In this document: positions 19,509 through 28,492 of the stretch, one piece after another
Layout: every line of letters starts with the position of its first letter
How positions within the stretch are numbered: the stretch's first letter is position 1
NCBI GenBank assembly: GCA_913058335.1
Contig: CAJXPX010000009.1
Location: 90,415-154,414 of the forward strand
From: an uncultured Hyphomonadaceae bacterium
GTDB lineage: Bacteria > Pseudomonadota > Alphaproteobacteria > Caulobacterales > Maricaulaceae
DNA length: 64,000 bases
Direction: 5' to 3'
Position numbers and translations under genes: made by a program
The notes under the pieces: generated by a model
Databases searched by the model: none
Seen by the model: only the letters and a program-made list of their open reading frames with translations
What the model was told of the DNA's origin: nothing

Positions 19509-20062
19509 GATGTAAAACCGGCATTTAAATGTGTCGGATTATCAATATCCCGACGTTGATCAGAAGAAAGCGGCACAGTGGCGCGATTTTTTATTTTCAG
19601 GAACACAGATTTCGCGCCCGTATCTCCCTTTAGGGCCAAGAGAGAGTCACGGTGCTCTTCGGAAAACGCAGCAGGCGGTAGTAAAATATCCCCAGACAAG
19701 CTCATGATGGCGCTGGAAGTTTTAATCGCCTCACTGACGGACAAAATATGGCTTGCTGAAACATCCGGCATATCTGCCAGAGCGATCACAATATCTCCTT
19801 GAGCTTCTTCTACCCCCAAAACTAAAGAGCTTGCCTGCCCCCGCTGAGGGTCAGGATTATCGACGCAATGCCACCCCATCTGGCTCAATAACTGCTTTAT
19901 ATCGGCATTAGAAGTTACAGCGATTTTATGCCCTTGCCAGCCCTCTGAAATCCGGGAAGCCGTATGACAGACAAGTGGTTGGCCATGATAATTGGCCAAA
20001 AGCTTGTTATTGGGTCCAAACCGTTCTGATTGGCCTGCGGCAAGAAGAATAAGTGACGTCAT
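19505..20062 (-). CDS. mocA: molybdenum cofactor cytidylyltransferase MocA
   Basis: A 185-residue MobA-like nucleotidyltransferase. LLAAGQSERFGPNNKLLANYHGQPLV is the nucleotide loop and IVIALADMPDVSASHI the metal-binding region. Lying in an operon with XdhC and facing paoABC, it most likely makes MCD from Mo-MPT and CTP; the CTP-type specificity is inferred from context rather than read from a single residue. Confidence 0.88.
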   Translation of the reverse strand: MTSLILLAAGQSERFGPNNKLLANYHGQPLVCHTASRISEGWQGHKIAVTSNADIKQLLSQMGWHCVDNPDPQRGQASSLVLGVEEAQGDIVIALADMPDVSASHILSVSEAIKTSSAIMSLSGDILLPPAAFSEEHRDSLLALKGDTGAKSVFLKIKNRATVPLSSDQRRDIDNPTHLNAGFTS

Positions 20063-20973
20063 GCGGCGGCCTTAAGGTGATGTGTCTGAAGCTCAGACAG
20101 AAGCTCTGCTAATGTCGAAATTGCCAAACCGGATGCATTTCGCATCGAGGGAACTAGACCTATCGGACCATGAATACGATCTGTGTTTTTGACTCCGGCA
20201 AGCTGTAGAGCTTCCAAGCGAGACGATTGCGCCCGCGACGATCCCACGGCTCCGATATAATAGGCATCCCCTTCCAAGGCTTGGCGTAAAAGCGGCACTT
20301 CCCAATCAAGGTCGTGGAACATTAAAACAAACGCCGTATAAGGGTCATCTTCTATCTCCGGCAGGTCATTTGAGGTTGTAAGATGCTCTACACATAAGCC
20401 GGCCCGTTGTAAGTCTGCAGCACTTTCAGCGTCAGGGGTTTGAGCTCGGACACGATAACCTGCAACTTGTGCAAGGCGTGATAGGGCCAAAAGATCGGCC
20501 CCTTTCCCGGCAATCCGCATTGCAAGTTTTGGTTCGACTCTTAACCGCCCTGACCCTATGAGAATGTCATTTTCAATTTCGAATGAGACCGCTCGTCTGG
20601 CCCGTAATTCGCAAAGAAACTGACTAATCTTTTTCGTTTCTATGAGAGGAATAAAAGTAACCTCTATAGCGCCGCCGCAAGGAAGGGCGAGGTCCTTGAT
20701 TTCTGATCCTGCTCCATATCGCTGTTTTGCTATTTTTTCAGATTTTAAAGCCTGCGTCGCTGCCAGAGCGGCATCCGCATCAATACATCCACCGGAAAGA
20801 TAGCCAAAACGACGCCCATCACGGGCCACCGCCATCATGGCGCCCGGCGATCTAACAGCCCCGCCCTGAGTATCGCTAACCACGGCAAGCGTACAGCCCC
20901 CATCCAAAGTGATTAACTCAAGGGCGGCGGCCAAGACGTCTTCCGCATATTCATAAGTGGGTTGAATTTCCAT
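20059..20973 (-). CDS. xdhC: XdhC/PaoD-family Moco insertion chaperone
   Basis: A 304-residue XdhC-family protein with the N-terminal domain (LAVVSDTQGGAVRSPGAMM, GYLSGGCIDADAAL) and a C-terminal Rossmann-like domain (YYIGAVGSSRAQSSRLEAL, GPIGL). Such proteins bind the sulfurated cofactor and deliver it to xanthine-oxidase-family enzymes; in E. coli PaoD does this for PaoABC with MCD. Its place between mocA and the regulator fits that job. Confidence 0.9.
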   Translation of the reverse strand: MEIQPTYEYAEDVLAAALELITLDGGCTLAVVSDTQGGAVRSPGAMMAVARDGRRFGYLSGGCIDADAALAATQALKSEKIAKQRYGAGSEIKDLALPCGGAIEVTFIPLIETKKISQFLCELRARRAVSFEIENDILIGSGRLRVEPKLAMRIAGKGADLLALSRLAQVAGYRVRAQTPDAESAADLQRAGLCVEHLTTSNDLPEIEDDPYTAFVLMFHDLDWEVPLLRQALEGDAYYIGAVGSSRAQSSRLEALQLAGVKNTDRIHGPIGLVPSMRNASGLAISTLAELLSELQTHHLKAAA

Positions 20974-20994
20974 TATTTCGCTATTACCACGCAG

Positions 20995-21339
20995 TTATAA
21001 CGGGAGCAAGTTTCCCAGTGCCAATCGCTTACTTTCAGTTGCCTGGAGCGAAGTTTGCAAAATAGTTTCATAAGTCTGCAGCAATGCCTGCCCTGTCTCG
21101 CTCAATTTGGCGCCCCCCCGTTGCGCACCTCCGGCCTCCGTCAGGATAGCCGCTTCGCTCAGAGCAGAGTTTATTTCTGCGACAAGGCGGGAGGCTTTAG
21201 GATAGCTCAGATCCATTTTACGCGCCGCCGCCGAAATCGATCCTGTCTCAGCAATACCTTTCATCAGCTTCGCTTTCCCCGGCCCAAAACGGGATCCATC
21301 CGGAAAATCAAGTCGAAGATTAAGCATTACAGTTTTCAT
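20995..21339 (-). CDS. ModE N-terminal-domain (winged HTH) regulator without molybdate-binding domain
   Basis: A 114-residue protein covering only the DNA-binding half of ModE: FPDGSRFGPGKAKLMKGIAETGSISAAARKMDLSYPKASRLV is the recognition-helix region. The C-terminal TOBE/Mop domains that sense molybdate are absent, so any metal signal must come from elsewhere or the protein may respond to another cue. I start at ATG 21339 rather than 21375, which would overlap the divergent transporter gene; a third option is ATG 21327. It is first in the Moco operon and probably regulates it. Only 17 bp separate its start codon from the divergent one. Confidence 0.85.
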   Translation of the reverse strand: MKTVMLNLRLDFPDGSRFGPGKAKLMKGIAETGSISAAARKMDLSYPKASRLVAEINSALSEAAILTEAGGAQRGGAKLSETGQALLQTYETILQTSLQATESKRLALGNLLPL

Positions 21340-21356
21340 GACTGGCAGATCACCAC

Positions 21357-22112
21357 ATGAAGCTCGGACTCGCAATTGCCTTTTTCATCACCGCGCTGCT
21401 TTACGCTTCCGTCGGCTTTGGAGGCGGATCGACTTATACCGCCTTACTTGCGGTCACGGGGACGCCTTACACCCTCATTCCTGTTGTCAGCTTAGCCTGC
21501 AACATAGCCGTCGTCAGCGGCAATAGCTGGCGTTATTCACGCGCCGGTCTGGTTCGTTGGCGCAGATTAGTCCCCATATTAGCTTTGAGTATTCCGGCCG
21601 CTTGGCTAGGAGGCAGAACAAGCGTCTCTGAAACCCTCTTTATCGGCATGCTCTGGATTGCGCTATTGATTGCTGGGCTGCGCCTTATATTTGCGAAAAA
21701 GGCGGAGGACCAAGATGTCAGGGCAACAAATAAATGGGTCAATAGTGGCTTAGGCGCCGGAATCGGATTTTATTCGGGCCTGATTGGTATTGGAGGCGGA
21801 ATATTTCTTGCGCCTATTTTGCACGGATTGCGTTGGGGACGCGCAAGAGAAATAGCAGCAGCGTCTTCAGTCTTTATCTTGGTGAACTCTCTTGCAGGGT
21901 TAGGGGGTCAGCTTCAAAAAATAGAGAGCTCTGATATTCAGTCTGACCTTCTTCCCTATCTGCCTTTGCTTCTCTCCGTCATTATCGGGGGATGGATTGG
22001 AAACAGATTAAGCCTGAATTGGTTAAGCCCGAATATGCTGCGGCGTCTAACAGGTGTTCTGGTGTTAGCCGTTTCCATCCGTTTGGCTATAAGATGGGTT
22101 GGCATGATTTAA
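21357..22112 (+). CDS. TauE/SafE (TSUP) family membrane transporter
   Basis: A 251-residue protein of about eight transmembrane helices with the internal repeat of TSUP anion carriers: LLYASVGFGGGSTYTALLAV near the N-terminus and GFYSGLIGIGGGIFLAPILHG near residue 140. The family moves sulfite, sulfonates and other sulfur anions. Divergent from the Moco operon and beside its regulator, it may move molybdate, sulfite or another oxyanion relevant to the cofactor; this is inference from position. No modABC genes are present in the window. Confidence 0.85.
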   Translation: MKLGLAIAFFITALLYASVGFGGGSTYTALLAVTGTPYTLIPVVSLACNIAVVSGNSWRYSRAGLVRWRRLVPILALSIPAAWLGGRTSVSETLFIGMLWIALLIAGLRLIFAKKAEDQDVRATNKWVNSGLGAGIGFYSGLIGIGGGIFLAPILHGLRWGRAREIAAASSVFILVNSLAGLGGQLQKIESSDIQSDLLPYLPLLLSVIIGGWIGNRLSLNWLSPNMLRRLTGVLVLAVSIRLAIRWVGMI

Positions 22113-22407
22113 AGTGGTTGAAAAGTTATCATTGAGTTTAATTCCCTGAGACAGGCCCTTGCTGAGAAAATAGATCTGTTATTGTTGACGGCTAAATAAA
22201 GGGGAATTTTTTTTAAAATTCATTCATAAGCTCCCTCATTATAGGGCTAAACAGCTCCATACGCATTAAACTCAACATTCCCTCGCCGCCCAGAACGGTC
22301 CAATTATTAAATGAAACCGGACATTCTGGAACAAATCGCGGCGCGGGGGTTTGAATTTTCTTATCACTCGCTAGCCGCCTATTCTTATTAGTCCGAAAGT
22401 AATTTTT

Positions 22408-23439
22408 ATGACGTCCTTGAAATGTTTTTTATTTACTGGAACTTTTGTGTTGGCATCTGTCCTCTCCGCCGACCTATCGGCTCAGGAAAAAGATACACCG
22501 CCTGTCACCGGTATCAATCTAGAGTCAATTAATTATACCTATCCCAGTCAGGGCCTAGAACTGAAGGGGACGGATGATACGGGGCGGCCGCTTGTGATGT
22601 CATATCAGGACATTGCCCCCACGGCGGAGGCAAGCGGGCGCACGATTGTGCTCTTACATGGCAAAAACTTTACCGGCGATTACTGGGGACAAACGGCGGG
22701 CGATCTCTCGGCCTCGGGCCACCGCGTGATTATCCCTGACCAAATAGGTTGGGGCAAAAGCAGCAAGCCTATGGGACCATTTAGTTTTCAACGCCTCGGC
22801 GCGCAGACTTTGGAATTGATGGATCATTTAGGGGTCAAAGAGGCCACTATGTTGGGCCATTCCACAGGCGGCGTATTAGCCACTCGCATGGCGCTGAGTT
22901 TTCCGGAGCGCGTAAACACCCTGATCCTACTCAATCCTTTAGGATTGGAAGATTATCAAGCGCTTACGCCCTATCGCCCTGTCGAAGAGTGGGAGGTCCG
23001 CAATCTGGAAATGACGCGGGACAAAATGAAATCCTATATGCGTTCGAGTTATTTTGACGGAAAATGGTCTGAAAAATTTGACCGAAGCTTGAACGTCTTT
23101 GCCGCGCCGCTCCAAAGTCCGGATTATCCCCGCCTCGCCCGCATTAGCGCTTTGCAATATGATATGATTTACACCCAGCCCGTGGTCAGTGATTTAGATA
23201 AGCTCAATATGCCAACGCTGCTTTTGATTGGGACGCGCGACCGTTCTGCCCTGAATAAAGATTTGGTAAGCGAGGCTGAGCGCCAAGAATTGGGCCATTA
23301 TGACCGCCTTGGCAAACAGGCGGCGGAGCGGATTCCAAATTCGACTCTCATAGAGTTTCCGGGCATCGGCCACCTACCGCATTTAGAAGATTACGACGCC
23401 TTTATAACGGCGCTTCAGGATTATTTAGCGAAGGAGTAA
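22408..23439 (+). CDS. secreted alpha/beta hydrolase
   Basis: A 343-residue hydrolase with a cleavable signal peptide (residues 1 to about 25, ending near LSAQ). HGKNFTGDYW is the oxyanion loop, MLGHSTGGVLATRMAL the nucleophile elbow (Ser in GHSTGG), GTRDRSA carries the acid and GIGHLPHLEDYDAF the catalytic His. Substrate unknown; the closest type is the epoxide hydrolase/haloalkane-like peroxidase group. It faces the LLM gene convergently with 6 bp between stops. The ~295 bp upstream holds no gene. Confidence 0.85.
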   Translation: MTSLKCFLFTGTFVLASVLSADLSAQEKDTPPVTGINLESINYTYPSQGLELKGTDDTGRPLVMSYQDIAPTAEASGRTIVLLHGKNFTGDYWGQTAGDLSASGHRVIIPDQIGWGKSSKPMGPFSFQRLGAQTLELMDHLGVKEATMLGHSTGGVLATRMALSFPERVNTLILLNPLGLEDYQALTPYRPVEEWEVRNLEMTRDKMKSYMRSSYFDGKWSEKFDRSLNVFAAPLQSPDYPRLARISALQYDMIYTQPVVSDLDKLNMPTLLLIGTRDRSALNKDLVSEAERQELGHYDRLGKQAAERIPNSTLIEFPGIGHLPHLEDYDAFITALQDYLAKE

Positions 23440-23445
23440 AAGGTG

Positions 23446-24441
23446 CTATTGCTCCTGCAAACCTTGCAATATCTTCGCCGCTTTTTCGAATGATAACATT
23501 CTCGCCGCATGATCGTGAATCATCCCTGTGATAATTATCTCATCAGGCTGATATTTGTCTATTAACTCGCGAAGCTCTCTTTCGACCGTCTCCGGAGACC
23601 CTATAGCGGAGCAAGACATGGCATGAGCAATTTGCGCCTGCATCTCGGCAGGTATTAAGGCGTCTATATCGCGTCTCGGCCGGGGCAGCTTGCCCGGATT
23701 GCCGGAGCGTAATTTCGCAAAGGCCAGTTTTTGCGATGAGCGCAAATAGTCGGCCTCTTCATCTGTCTCAGCAACGCACACCCCGACGGCGAGCATGAAG
23801 TGAGGCTTGTCCAAATACCGGGAGGGTTGGAAAGTCTGACGGTAAGTCTGCAAAGCTTGCTCAAGCATAGCCGGCGCAAAATGCGAAGCGAAAGCATAAG
23901 GGAGGCCGAAATGCGCTGCGAGTTGCGCCCCATATAAGCTGGAGCCTAAAATCCAGATCGGCACTTGCGTGCCCTCTCCCGGAATGGCGCGAACAGCTTG
24001 TCCGGCCTGCGTCTCGCCTAAATATTGCAACAGCTCCTGCACGTCTTGCGGAAATCGGTCATTTGCGCCGGTATTACGGCGAAGCGCCCGCGTGGTCGTC
24101 ATGTCTGTGCCGGGCGCACGTCCTAGCCCCAGGTCAATGCGATCCGGAAAAAGCGTAGCAAGAGTGCCGAACTGTTCTGCTACCATAAGCGGGGCATGGT
24201 TCGGCAACATAATGCCGCCAGCGCCGACGCGAATATTTTTTGTAGCCGCCGCGACATGGCCAATCACAACAGAGGTCGCCGCGCTCGCAATACCCGGCAT
24301 ATTATGATGCTCGGCCAGCCAAAATCGATGATAACCGGACTCGTCTGCCAGCTGCGCCAGCTCAACGGTATTGGAAAGAGCCTCTGCTGTGGAATGCCCT
24401 TCAGGGACGGGGGAAAGATCAAGAAGAGAAAAATTTTGCAT
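23446..24441 (-). CDS. LLM class flavin-dependent oxidoreductase (MsnO8/YhbW type)
   Basis: A 331-residue bacterial-luciferase-like monooxygenase with a TIM-barrel fold: [56 protein letters not shown] and [13 protein letters not shown] are typical of the subgroup. These use reduced FMN from a reductase and oxygen; the substrate cannot be told. It is divergent from the OxyR-like gene, with 127 bp between them, so it is a candidate target of that regulator. Confidence 0.88.
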   Translation of the reverse strand: MQNFSLLDLSPVPEGHSTAEALSNTVELAQLADESGYHRFWLAEHHNMPGIASAATSVVIGHVAAATKNIRVGAGGIMLPNHAPLMVAEQFGTLATLFPDRIDLGLGRAPGTDMTTTRALRRNTGANDRFPQDVQELLQYLGETQAGQAVRAIPGEGTQVPIWILGSSLYGAQLAAHFGLPYAFASHFAPAMLEQALQTYRQTFQPSRYLDKPHFMLAVGVCVAETDEEADYLRSSQKLAFAKLRSGNPGKLPRPRRDIDALIPAEMQAQIAHAMSCSAIGSPETVERELRELIDKYQPDEIIITGMIHDHAARMLSFEKAAKILQGLQEQ

Positions 24442-24568
24442 AGGCTTGATATGGGGAGCCTAATCGGTTTTTCAAAGGGATTGAAAACTATCGCCCAAAC
24501 TGTCGCTTAAATCTTCTCTCATTGTAATCTCGGCTTGGTAATAGCTTAAAATTCTATAAGCTTTCCCT

Positions 24569-25528
24569 ATGAAACCCACTCTCCGACAACTCGAATATCT
24601 CGTCACCATTGTGGAAACCGGATCTTTTAGCGCGGCGGCCAAACGCTGTTTCGTCAGCCAGCCCAGCCTGTCTGCACAAATAAAGGATATGGAAGAACAT
24701 TTGGGCATTACTCTTTTGGAACGCGGCCGGAAAGGCGCGATGATAACCCCTATTGGCGAAGAAGTCGTCAAACGCGCGCGGCTGATATTGCGAGAGATCG
24801 AAGAGCTGAAAGTTTTAGCGCAAGAGGCGGATGGACGCTTGGCCGGGCGCGTACGTCTGGGCGTGCTGCCCACGATCGGACCTTACCTGCTGCCTCGGGC
24901 AACACGCGAACTTCATACCATCTATCCCGAATTGCGGCTCGCCGTACGAGAGGAACTTACCCAAGACCTTCAAACCCGACTCCAAGACGGGCGGTTTGAT
25001 ATTATTCTTTCGACGCCCGAAGACCATCCCGATATGGAAAGCCTGTTACTTGTAGAAGAAAATATATATATCTGCGTGCCCCCTGATGACGAGCTTGCCC
25101 ATTCGCGAGAAGCGATAAAACTGGCGGATTTGAAAGGCAGGGAATTGCTCACCCTTGGAAATAGCCAAAAGTTTTCGAATGTCGTTGAAAGACTGGCTAG
25201 CGAGGCCGGCGCGGTAACGAGTGAAGAATATCAAGGCACCAGCCTGGACGCCATTCGCCAGATGGCTTCCATGGGGAGCGGTATCGCTGTTCTCCCAAGT
25301 CTCTACGCAATTTCAGAAGCCAAACGCGATACACAATTGATTGTCCGCCGGATAAAACACCCCTTGGCCAAACGGCAAATCAGTCTCACTTGGCGGCCCT
25401 CTTCGCCGCTTTCGGAAAAATTCCAAAAAATAGGAGACGTTTTTCGGCAAGTCGCCTGCCATTTAATGAGCCAGTCCGAGGCCGTCGAAGCCCCTCAATT
25501 TAAGAACCGAATTAAAGATACCCCGTAA
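24569..25528 (+). CDS. oxyR: LysR-family regulator, OxyR homologue lacking the redox cysteines
   Basis: A 319-residue LysR regulator whose N-terminal winged HTH (MKPTLRQLEYLVTIVETGSFSAAAKRCFVSQPSLS) and effector domain (EYQGTSLDAIRQMASMGSGIAVLPSLYA) match OxyR closely. The peroxide-sensing pair, Cys199 and Cys208 of E. coli, is missing: the segment reads LTLGNSQKFSNVVERL with Ser at 199. Its only cysteines are at 27, 169 and 297. It therefore cannot form the classical disulfide switch. An OxyR-like site follows 40 bp after its stop. I use the oxyR symbol for family, not function. An imperfect palindrome (24543-24562) just before the ATG may serve autoregulation. Confidence 0.85.
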   Translation: MKPTLRQLEYLVTIVETGSFSAAAKRCFVSQPSLSAQIKDMEEHLGITLLERGRKGAMITPIGEEVVKRARLILREIEELKVLAQEADGRLAGRVRLGVLPTIGPYLLPRATRELHTIYPELRLAVREELTQDLQTRLQDGRFDIILSTPEDHPDMESLLLVEENIYICVPPDDELAHSREAIKLADLKGRELLTLGNSQKFSNVVERLASEAGAVTSEEYQGTSLDAIRQMASMGSGIAVLPSLYAISEAKRDTQLIVRRIKHPLAKRQISLTWRPSSPLSEKFQKIGDVFRQVACHLMSQSEAVEAPQFKNRIKDTP

Positions 25529-25911
25529 CCCTATTTCATTGAATCACTTTTTTCCTGCTCCAAACAACTATAGTCTCAGACTATGGCTAAGATAATGTTT
25601 TAGTATGTTACCTATAAATGTTTCGGCGCTATAGACATCACGATCTGAAAAAGGTCAAATATGTCCCCAAGACTGGGTCAGGCGGAACAGATATACGCCC
25701 CTTCTAAGGAGAGCGTTCACCCTCAAACTGTTCCCGCCTGACTCAACTATTTTGAAAGGCTTTTGACATGCAGAAATCCGGCAAAGATCCGGTCGGTAAA
25801 AAAAGTCCCCCACGGACTGCCCGCTTAACTTAAATGTCAATTTGCCCAATTCAAAACGGACAGCTAGAATTTTAAATATCTTATTCTTCTTCAATGAACA
25901 GGAGTTCCCTC
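25529..25911. other. regulatory gap between oxyR-like gene and carbonic anhydrase
   Basis: About 380 bp without a convincing gene. It contains the OxyR-type site listed separately and an AT-rich stretch just before the carbonic anhydrase gene. A 79-codon reverse frame here has no family features and I treat it as chance. Confidence 0.55.
25570..25606. promoter_or_regulatory. OxyR-type operator
   Basis: Four tetrads at exact 7-bp spacing: ATAG-N7-CTAT-N7-ATAA-N7-GTAT. This matches the OxyR consensus ATAG-N7-CTAT-N7-ATAG-N7-CTAT in 14 of 16 bases and keeps the spacing. The left half is a perfect palindrome ATAGTCT-C-AGACTAT. Confidence 0.65.
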
Positions 25912-26541
25912 ATGCCAAACTTTGCCGCCGGCGTACTTAAATTTCAACATGACGTTTTCCCCGGGAAACAATCTCTCTTTGAAGAGTTAAGCGAGGGCCA
26001 AAATCCCGAAGCGCTTTTCATCACATGTGCCGATAGCCGCATTGAGACAGGCATGATCACGCAAACTGGTCCCGGCGATTTGTTCATCTGCCGCAATGCC
26101 GGCAATATCGTTCCCCCCCATACGGAACATACAGGCGGCATGACGGCGTCTATTGAATATGCCGTAGCCGTCTTGAAAGTGCCTCATATTGTTATTTGTG
26201 GACATTCCGGTTGCGGGGCTATGGCTGGTGCAATGAATCCCGAAGGCTTGGAAAGCCTGCCTCATGTCAAACGCTGGCTTGGATTTTCTAAAGCGGCTGT
26301 TTCCATTGCGGATGAACTCGGCCAAGACATGAACGATGATGAGAAAATGTCTCTTCTGATTGAGCAAAATGTCCTGCTTCAACTTCAGCACTTGCGGACG
26401 CACCCCTCTGTCGCGGCGGCGTTGGCCAAGGATGAGGTTCAGTTACATGGCTGGGTTTACGACATCAAAACAGGCGGCATGACTGCCTATGACGAAGCTC
26501 AAAAGAAATTCGTCGTCGTCGATGAAAGCCACGCCAAATAA
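25912..26541 (+). CDS. can: beta-class carbonic anhydrase
   Basis: A 209-residue zinc enzyme interconverting CO2 and bicarbonate. ITCADSRI gives zinc ligand Cys39 and the Asp41-Arg43 dyad; CGHSGCGAM gives His98 and Cys101. I choose the ATG at 25912 because AGGAG lies 7 bp upstream and MPNFAAGVLKFQ is the usual beginning; an ATG six codons earlier overlaps that ribosome site. The SulP transporter follows after 68 bp, and fused or paired CA-SulP systems are known bicarbonate handlers. Confidence 0.92.
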   Translation: MPNFAAGVLKFQHDVFPGKQSLFEELSEGQNPEALFITCADSRIETGMITQTGPGDLFICRNAGNIVPPHTEHTGGMTASIEYAVAVLKVPHIVICGHSGCGAMAGAMNPEGLESLPHVKRWLGFSKAAVSIADELGQDMNDDEKMSLLIEQNVLLQLQHLRTHPSVAAALAKDEVQLHGWVYDIKTGGMTAYDEAQKKFVVVDESHAK

Positions 26542-26609
26542 GTCCCCCAATGTCGGACTAGTCTGATGACGCAACCCGATTCAAGTCTCATTTTTAAAGG
26601 AGCTTTGCT

Positions 26610-28355
26610 ATGGCATTGCTTGGTAATCGGGCGGGAAAGCCGCCGATTTTCGATTTTTCAAATATCCGTGGAGATATTTTCGGCGGCGTGACGGCCGGGA
26701 TTGTTGCCCTGCCGCTGGCTTTGGCCTTTGGCGCAGGCGTCTTTCCTCCCGGCGTAGAGGGCGGCGCAATTGCCGGTCTTTGGGGCGCCATTATTGTTGG
26801 CTTCTTTGCCGCTTTGTTTGGCGGAACCAACACCCAGATTTCCGGACCCACAGGTCCAATGGTGGTTGTTTTTGCCGGACTTCTGGCCTCCCTCGTCGCA
26901 ACGATGGATCCGTCCATGACGATCGAGCAGCAAGTCTTATCCGCCATCCCGCTCTTATTTGCAGCGGTGGTTCTGGGCGGTATCATTCAGATTTTAGCCG
27001 GGGTTTTCAAGCTTGGTAAATATATCAAACTTGTTCCCTATCCGGTTATTTCCGGCTTTATGAGCGGGATTGGCGTCATCATTATATTGCTTCAATTCTC
27101 CCGCCTCTTTGGCGGCGCGCCCGAAGGCGGAACAGTTTTCTCTGCCATTGAAGCTATTCCCGTAGCGATTTCGAATATGAATTATAGCGCCTTAGGTCTT
27201 GCTGTCCTGACTTTGGCAACTGTTTTCCTTTGGCCCAAAAAGTTTTCCAAGTTCCTTCCGGGAACGCTGGCCGCTTTGATTGTCGGCACTCTCGCCGGAT
27301 TGCTTATGACCAATGTGCCAATCCTCGGCGCTATTCCAAGCGGCGTGCCGGATTTTGTCATTCCGCAACTCTCCGGAAACACTCTGATTATTGTTTTGGA
27401 AGCGGCCGTCATTCTGGCCGTACTCGGCGCGATTGACAGTCTCCTAACGTCTCTGGTCGCGGATAACGTGACCCGCACCCGACATAATTCCGATCAGGAG
27501 TTGATTGGGCAAGGCGTCGGTAACACGATTGCCGGTTTCTTTGGTGCTCTTCCAGGGGCCGGAGCCACAATGCGGACAATGGTCAATATCAGAACCGGCG
27601 GATCTACAAAGATCTCCGGCATGGTTCACGGCTTGGTACTTCTCGCTATCGTGCTGGTCTTATCACCGCTTGCCGCCAAGATTCCCCATGCTGTTCTGGC
27701 GGGTATTTTGGTTAAGGTCGGCTATGACATCATTGACTTTTCTTATATTCGTAGTGCCTTGAAAGGCCCTCGTTTTGATTATTTCCTGATGATGTTGGTG
27801 CTTCTTGTCACCGTTTTTGTCGATCTTATCACAGCGGTTGGTCTTGGCGTTGTTCTCGCCGCATTAGCCTTTGTCTGGCGGACAGCCGATGTACAGCTCA
27901 AAGAGGCGTCTAATGTTCTTCCTCGCACGACCACTCCAGAAGAACGCAAAATCCTTGAAGACTCCGACGGTAGGATTTCCATGTTCGACTTTGGCGGGGC
28001 GATGAGCTTTAGCGCCGCCGCAGACTTGGGACATCACGTTCGTCAGGGCGTATCCGAAGGATCGGGCGCTCTCATCCTGGACTTCTCCAGACTGCCCTTT
28101 GTAGATGTTTCGGCGGCCCGCGCTATAGAAACGATTGCCGTGGACGCTAAAGCCGCTGGTAAACGCGTCTATACCAGCGGGATAAACCCCGAAGTTATGA
28201 AAAAGCTTAAGGGACTGCGTATCAACGAGGCCCTTGACCCTGACTACGCGTTCGAAGATCGCCTTAGCGCCCTTCGCCACGCCGCCGAGCAGGTCGGCAG
28301 CAAGCCAAAAGGGGGAATGTCCGGAACGGGCAACGAAGCTCCCCTCCCGGCTTAA
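26610..28355 (+). CDS. SulP family anion transporter with C-terminal STAS domain
   Basis: A 581-residue SLC26/SulP protein. About twelve transmembrane helices are seen, with the N-terminal GDIFGGVTAGIVALPLALAFG and the ISGPTGPMVVVFAGLLA helix that forms the anion site, then a cytosolic STAS domain (about 455-560; SMFDFGGAMSFSAAADLG, LILDFSRLPFVDVSAARAI). Pairing with carbonic anhydrase suggests bicarbonate import, as for BicA; sulfate or another anion is possible. A strong AAAGGAG ribosome site precedes the ATG and an intrinsic terminator follows. Confidence 0.9.
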   Translation: MALLGNRAGKPPIFDFSNIRGDIFGGVTAGIVALPLALAFGAGVFPPGVEGGAIAGLWGAIIVGFFAALFGGTNTQISGPTGPMVVVFAGLLASLVATMDPSMTIEQQVLSAIPLLFAAVVLGGIIQILAGVFKLGKYIKLVPYPVISGFMSGIGVIIILLQFSRLFGGAPEGGTVFSAIEAIPVAISNMNYSALGLAVLTLATVFLWPKKFSKFLPGTLAALIVGTLAGLLMTNVPILGAIPSGVPDFVIPQLSGNTLIIVLEAAVILAVLGAIDSLLTSLVADNVTRTRHNSDQELIGQGVGNTIAGFFGALPGAGATMRTMVNIRTGGSTKISGMVHGLVLLAIVLVLSPLAAKIPHAVLAGILVKVGYDIIDFSYIRSALKGPRFDYFLMMLVLLVTVFVDLITAVGLGVVLAALAFVWRTADVQLKEASNVLPRTTTPEERKILEDSDGRISMFDFGGAMSFSAAADLGHHVRQGVSEGSGALILDFSRLPFVDVSAARAIETIAVDAKAAGKRVYTSGINPEVMKKLKGLRINEALDPDYAFEDRLSALRHAAEQVGSKPKGGMSGTGNEAPLPA

Positions 28356-28385
28356 GCTTAAAAGCCAAGAATATATCTTTAAATG

Positions 28386-28408
28386 ACCGGCCTTAGGGCC
28401 GGTTTTTT
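28386..28408 (+). terminator. intrinsic terminator after the SulP gene
   Basis: Stem ACCGGCC / GGCCGGT with a short TTAG loop followed by TTTTTT. Confidence 0.9.
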
Positions 28409-28433
28409 ACTGGCTTATATTAATCAGCCACAT

Positions 28434-28467
28434 AAAAAAACCGCCCCGTCAAACGGAGCGGTGTCAT
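28434..28467 (-). terminator. intrinsic terminator of the secreted repeat-protein gene
   Basis: Read on the reverse strand: ACCGCTCCGTTTGACGGGGCGGT hairpin (given in two arms, ACCGCTCCG and CGGGGCGGT) followed by seven T. Confidence 0.85.
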
Positions 28468-28492
28468 TCTAGAAAGACGAGTATTAAAAGTC

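Noticed and set aside
25655..25894. 79-codon reverse frame before carbonic anhydrase
   Set aside because: No conserved motif, overlaps the promoter region, no ribosome site.
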